From: Euryarchaeota archaeon UBA91
Lineage (GTDB): Archaea; Thermoplasmatota; Poseidoniia; Poseidoniales; Poseidoniaceae
Length of the DNA stretch: 6,202 nt
Assembly (NCBI GenBank): GCA_002499705.1
Contig: DAMU01000103.1
Span: forward strand, 1-6,202
Direction: 5' to 3'
The position numbers and the translations under genes are program-made. This document shows positions 6,093 to 6,202 of this stretch, piece after piece (the stretch's first letter is position 1; each line of letters opens with the position of its first letter). The notes beneath the pieces were generated by a model, which saw only the letters and a program-made list of their open reading frames with translations, ran no database searches and was not told the origin of the DNA.

Positions 6093-6202
6093 TTACTGGG
6101 CGAAAGGATCGCACAGTTCACCTTGTCCAGGGAAACTGGTTGGGTTTCTTGGATTGGTATCCCACTTGAATTCACAATAGTTCACGTGGCCATCACCATC
6201 AG
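6093..6202 (-). CDS. C-terminal end of a calcium-repeat (DGDG, TSP3-like) secreted protein, cut by the window edge
   Basis: On the - strand the frame is open from the right edge and ends in TAA at 6095-6093, leaving about 36 residues. It has no start codon in this window. The visible part begins DGDGHVNYCEFKWDTNP and continues through FPGQGELC to DPFAQ at the end. The DGDG run is a calcium-binding loop of the TSP3/EF-like kind, and two cysteines flank an aromatic and proline-rich segment, as in extracellular repeat proteins. There is no C-terminal membrane anchor, so any anchor or enzymatic domain is upstream of the repeats. I cannot name the main domain. It is read in the same direction as the surface-protein gene, 61 bases before its preferred start, so the two may be co-transcribed. 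Confidence 0.75.
   Translation of the reverse strand, partial: DGDGHVNYCEFKWDTNPRNPTSFPGQGELCDPFAQ

Noticed and set aside
1..6202. CRISPR array, tRNA/rRNA gene, insertion sequence or integrase
   Set aside because: No regularly spaced direct repeats, no tRNA-like cloverleaf or rRNA stretch, and no transposase or integrase motifs were seen on either strand.

Overview
The window looks like a piece of a free-living, probably marine, archaeal genome. Marine Group II Euryarchaeota (Poseidoniales) is my best guess, and it is an inference. The support is: secreted proteins carrying calcium-binding thrombospondin type 3 (TSP3) repeats; a DGDG repeat tail with the motif FPGQGELC; a type I surface protein ending in one membrane anchor plus a basic tail; a futalosine-route menaquinone gene; and an apparently leaderless first gene followed by a second gene with a Shine-Dalgarno site. 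No rRNA or other lineage marker is present, so a bacterial origin is not excluded. Coding density is very high, and no gene-free stretch exceeds about 65 bases.

Layout. (1) Bases 3-1832, + strand: the C-terminal ~609 residues of a large secreted protein whose 5' end lies outside the window. It has three TSP3 repeats, an uncharacterised cysteine-free middle region, and a module resembling peptide-N-glycosidase F (PNGase F) that keeps the catalytic Asp, one catalytic Glu, the substrate Arg and all three disulfide pairs. (2) Bases 1845-3029, - strand: mqnC, a radical SAM enzyme of menaquinone biosynthesis, tail to tail with gene 1 across only 12 bases. (3) Bases 3039-4409, - strand: a complete M24B Xaa-Pro aminopeptidase (pepP type). 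The ribosome-binding site of mqnC overlaps the pepP stop codon, so these two are probably co-transcribed and translationally coupled. (4) A 65-base spacer with a TATA-like box and a perfect 6-bp inverted repeat. (5) Bases 4475-6031, - strand: a secreted, membrane-anchored protein with PKD/Ig-like domains. (6) Bases 6093-6202, - strand: the last 36 residues of another calcium-repeat protein, cut by the right edge.

How they fit together. Three of the five genes encode exported or surface proteins. With a proline-specific aminopeptidase they suit an organism living on protein or glycoprotein, with the PNGase F-like protein as a candidate for removing N-glycans. That link is inference. mqnC belongs to respiratory quinone synthesis and has no evident functional tie to pepP. 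The item most worth following up is the PNGase F-like protein: its architecture is unusual, and one catalytic Glu and a neighbouring Trp of PNGase F appear to be missing.
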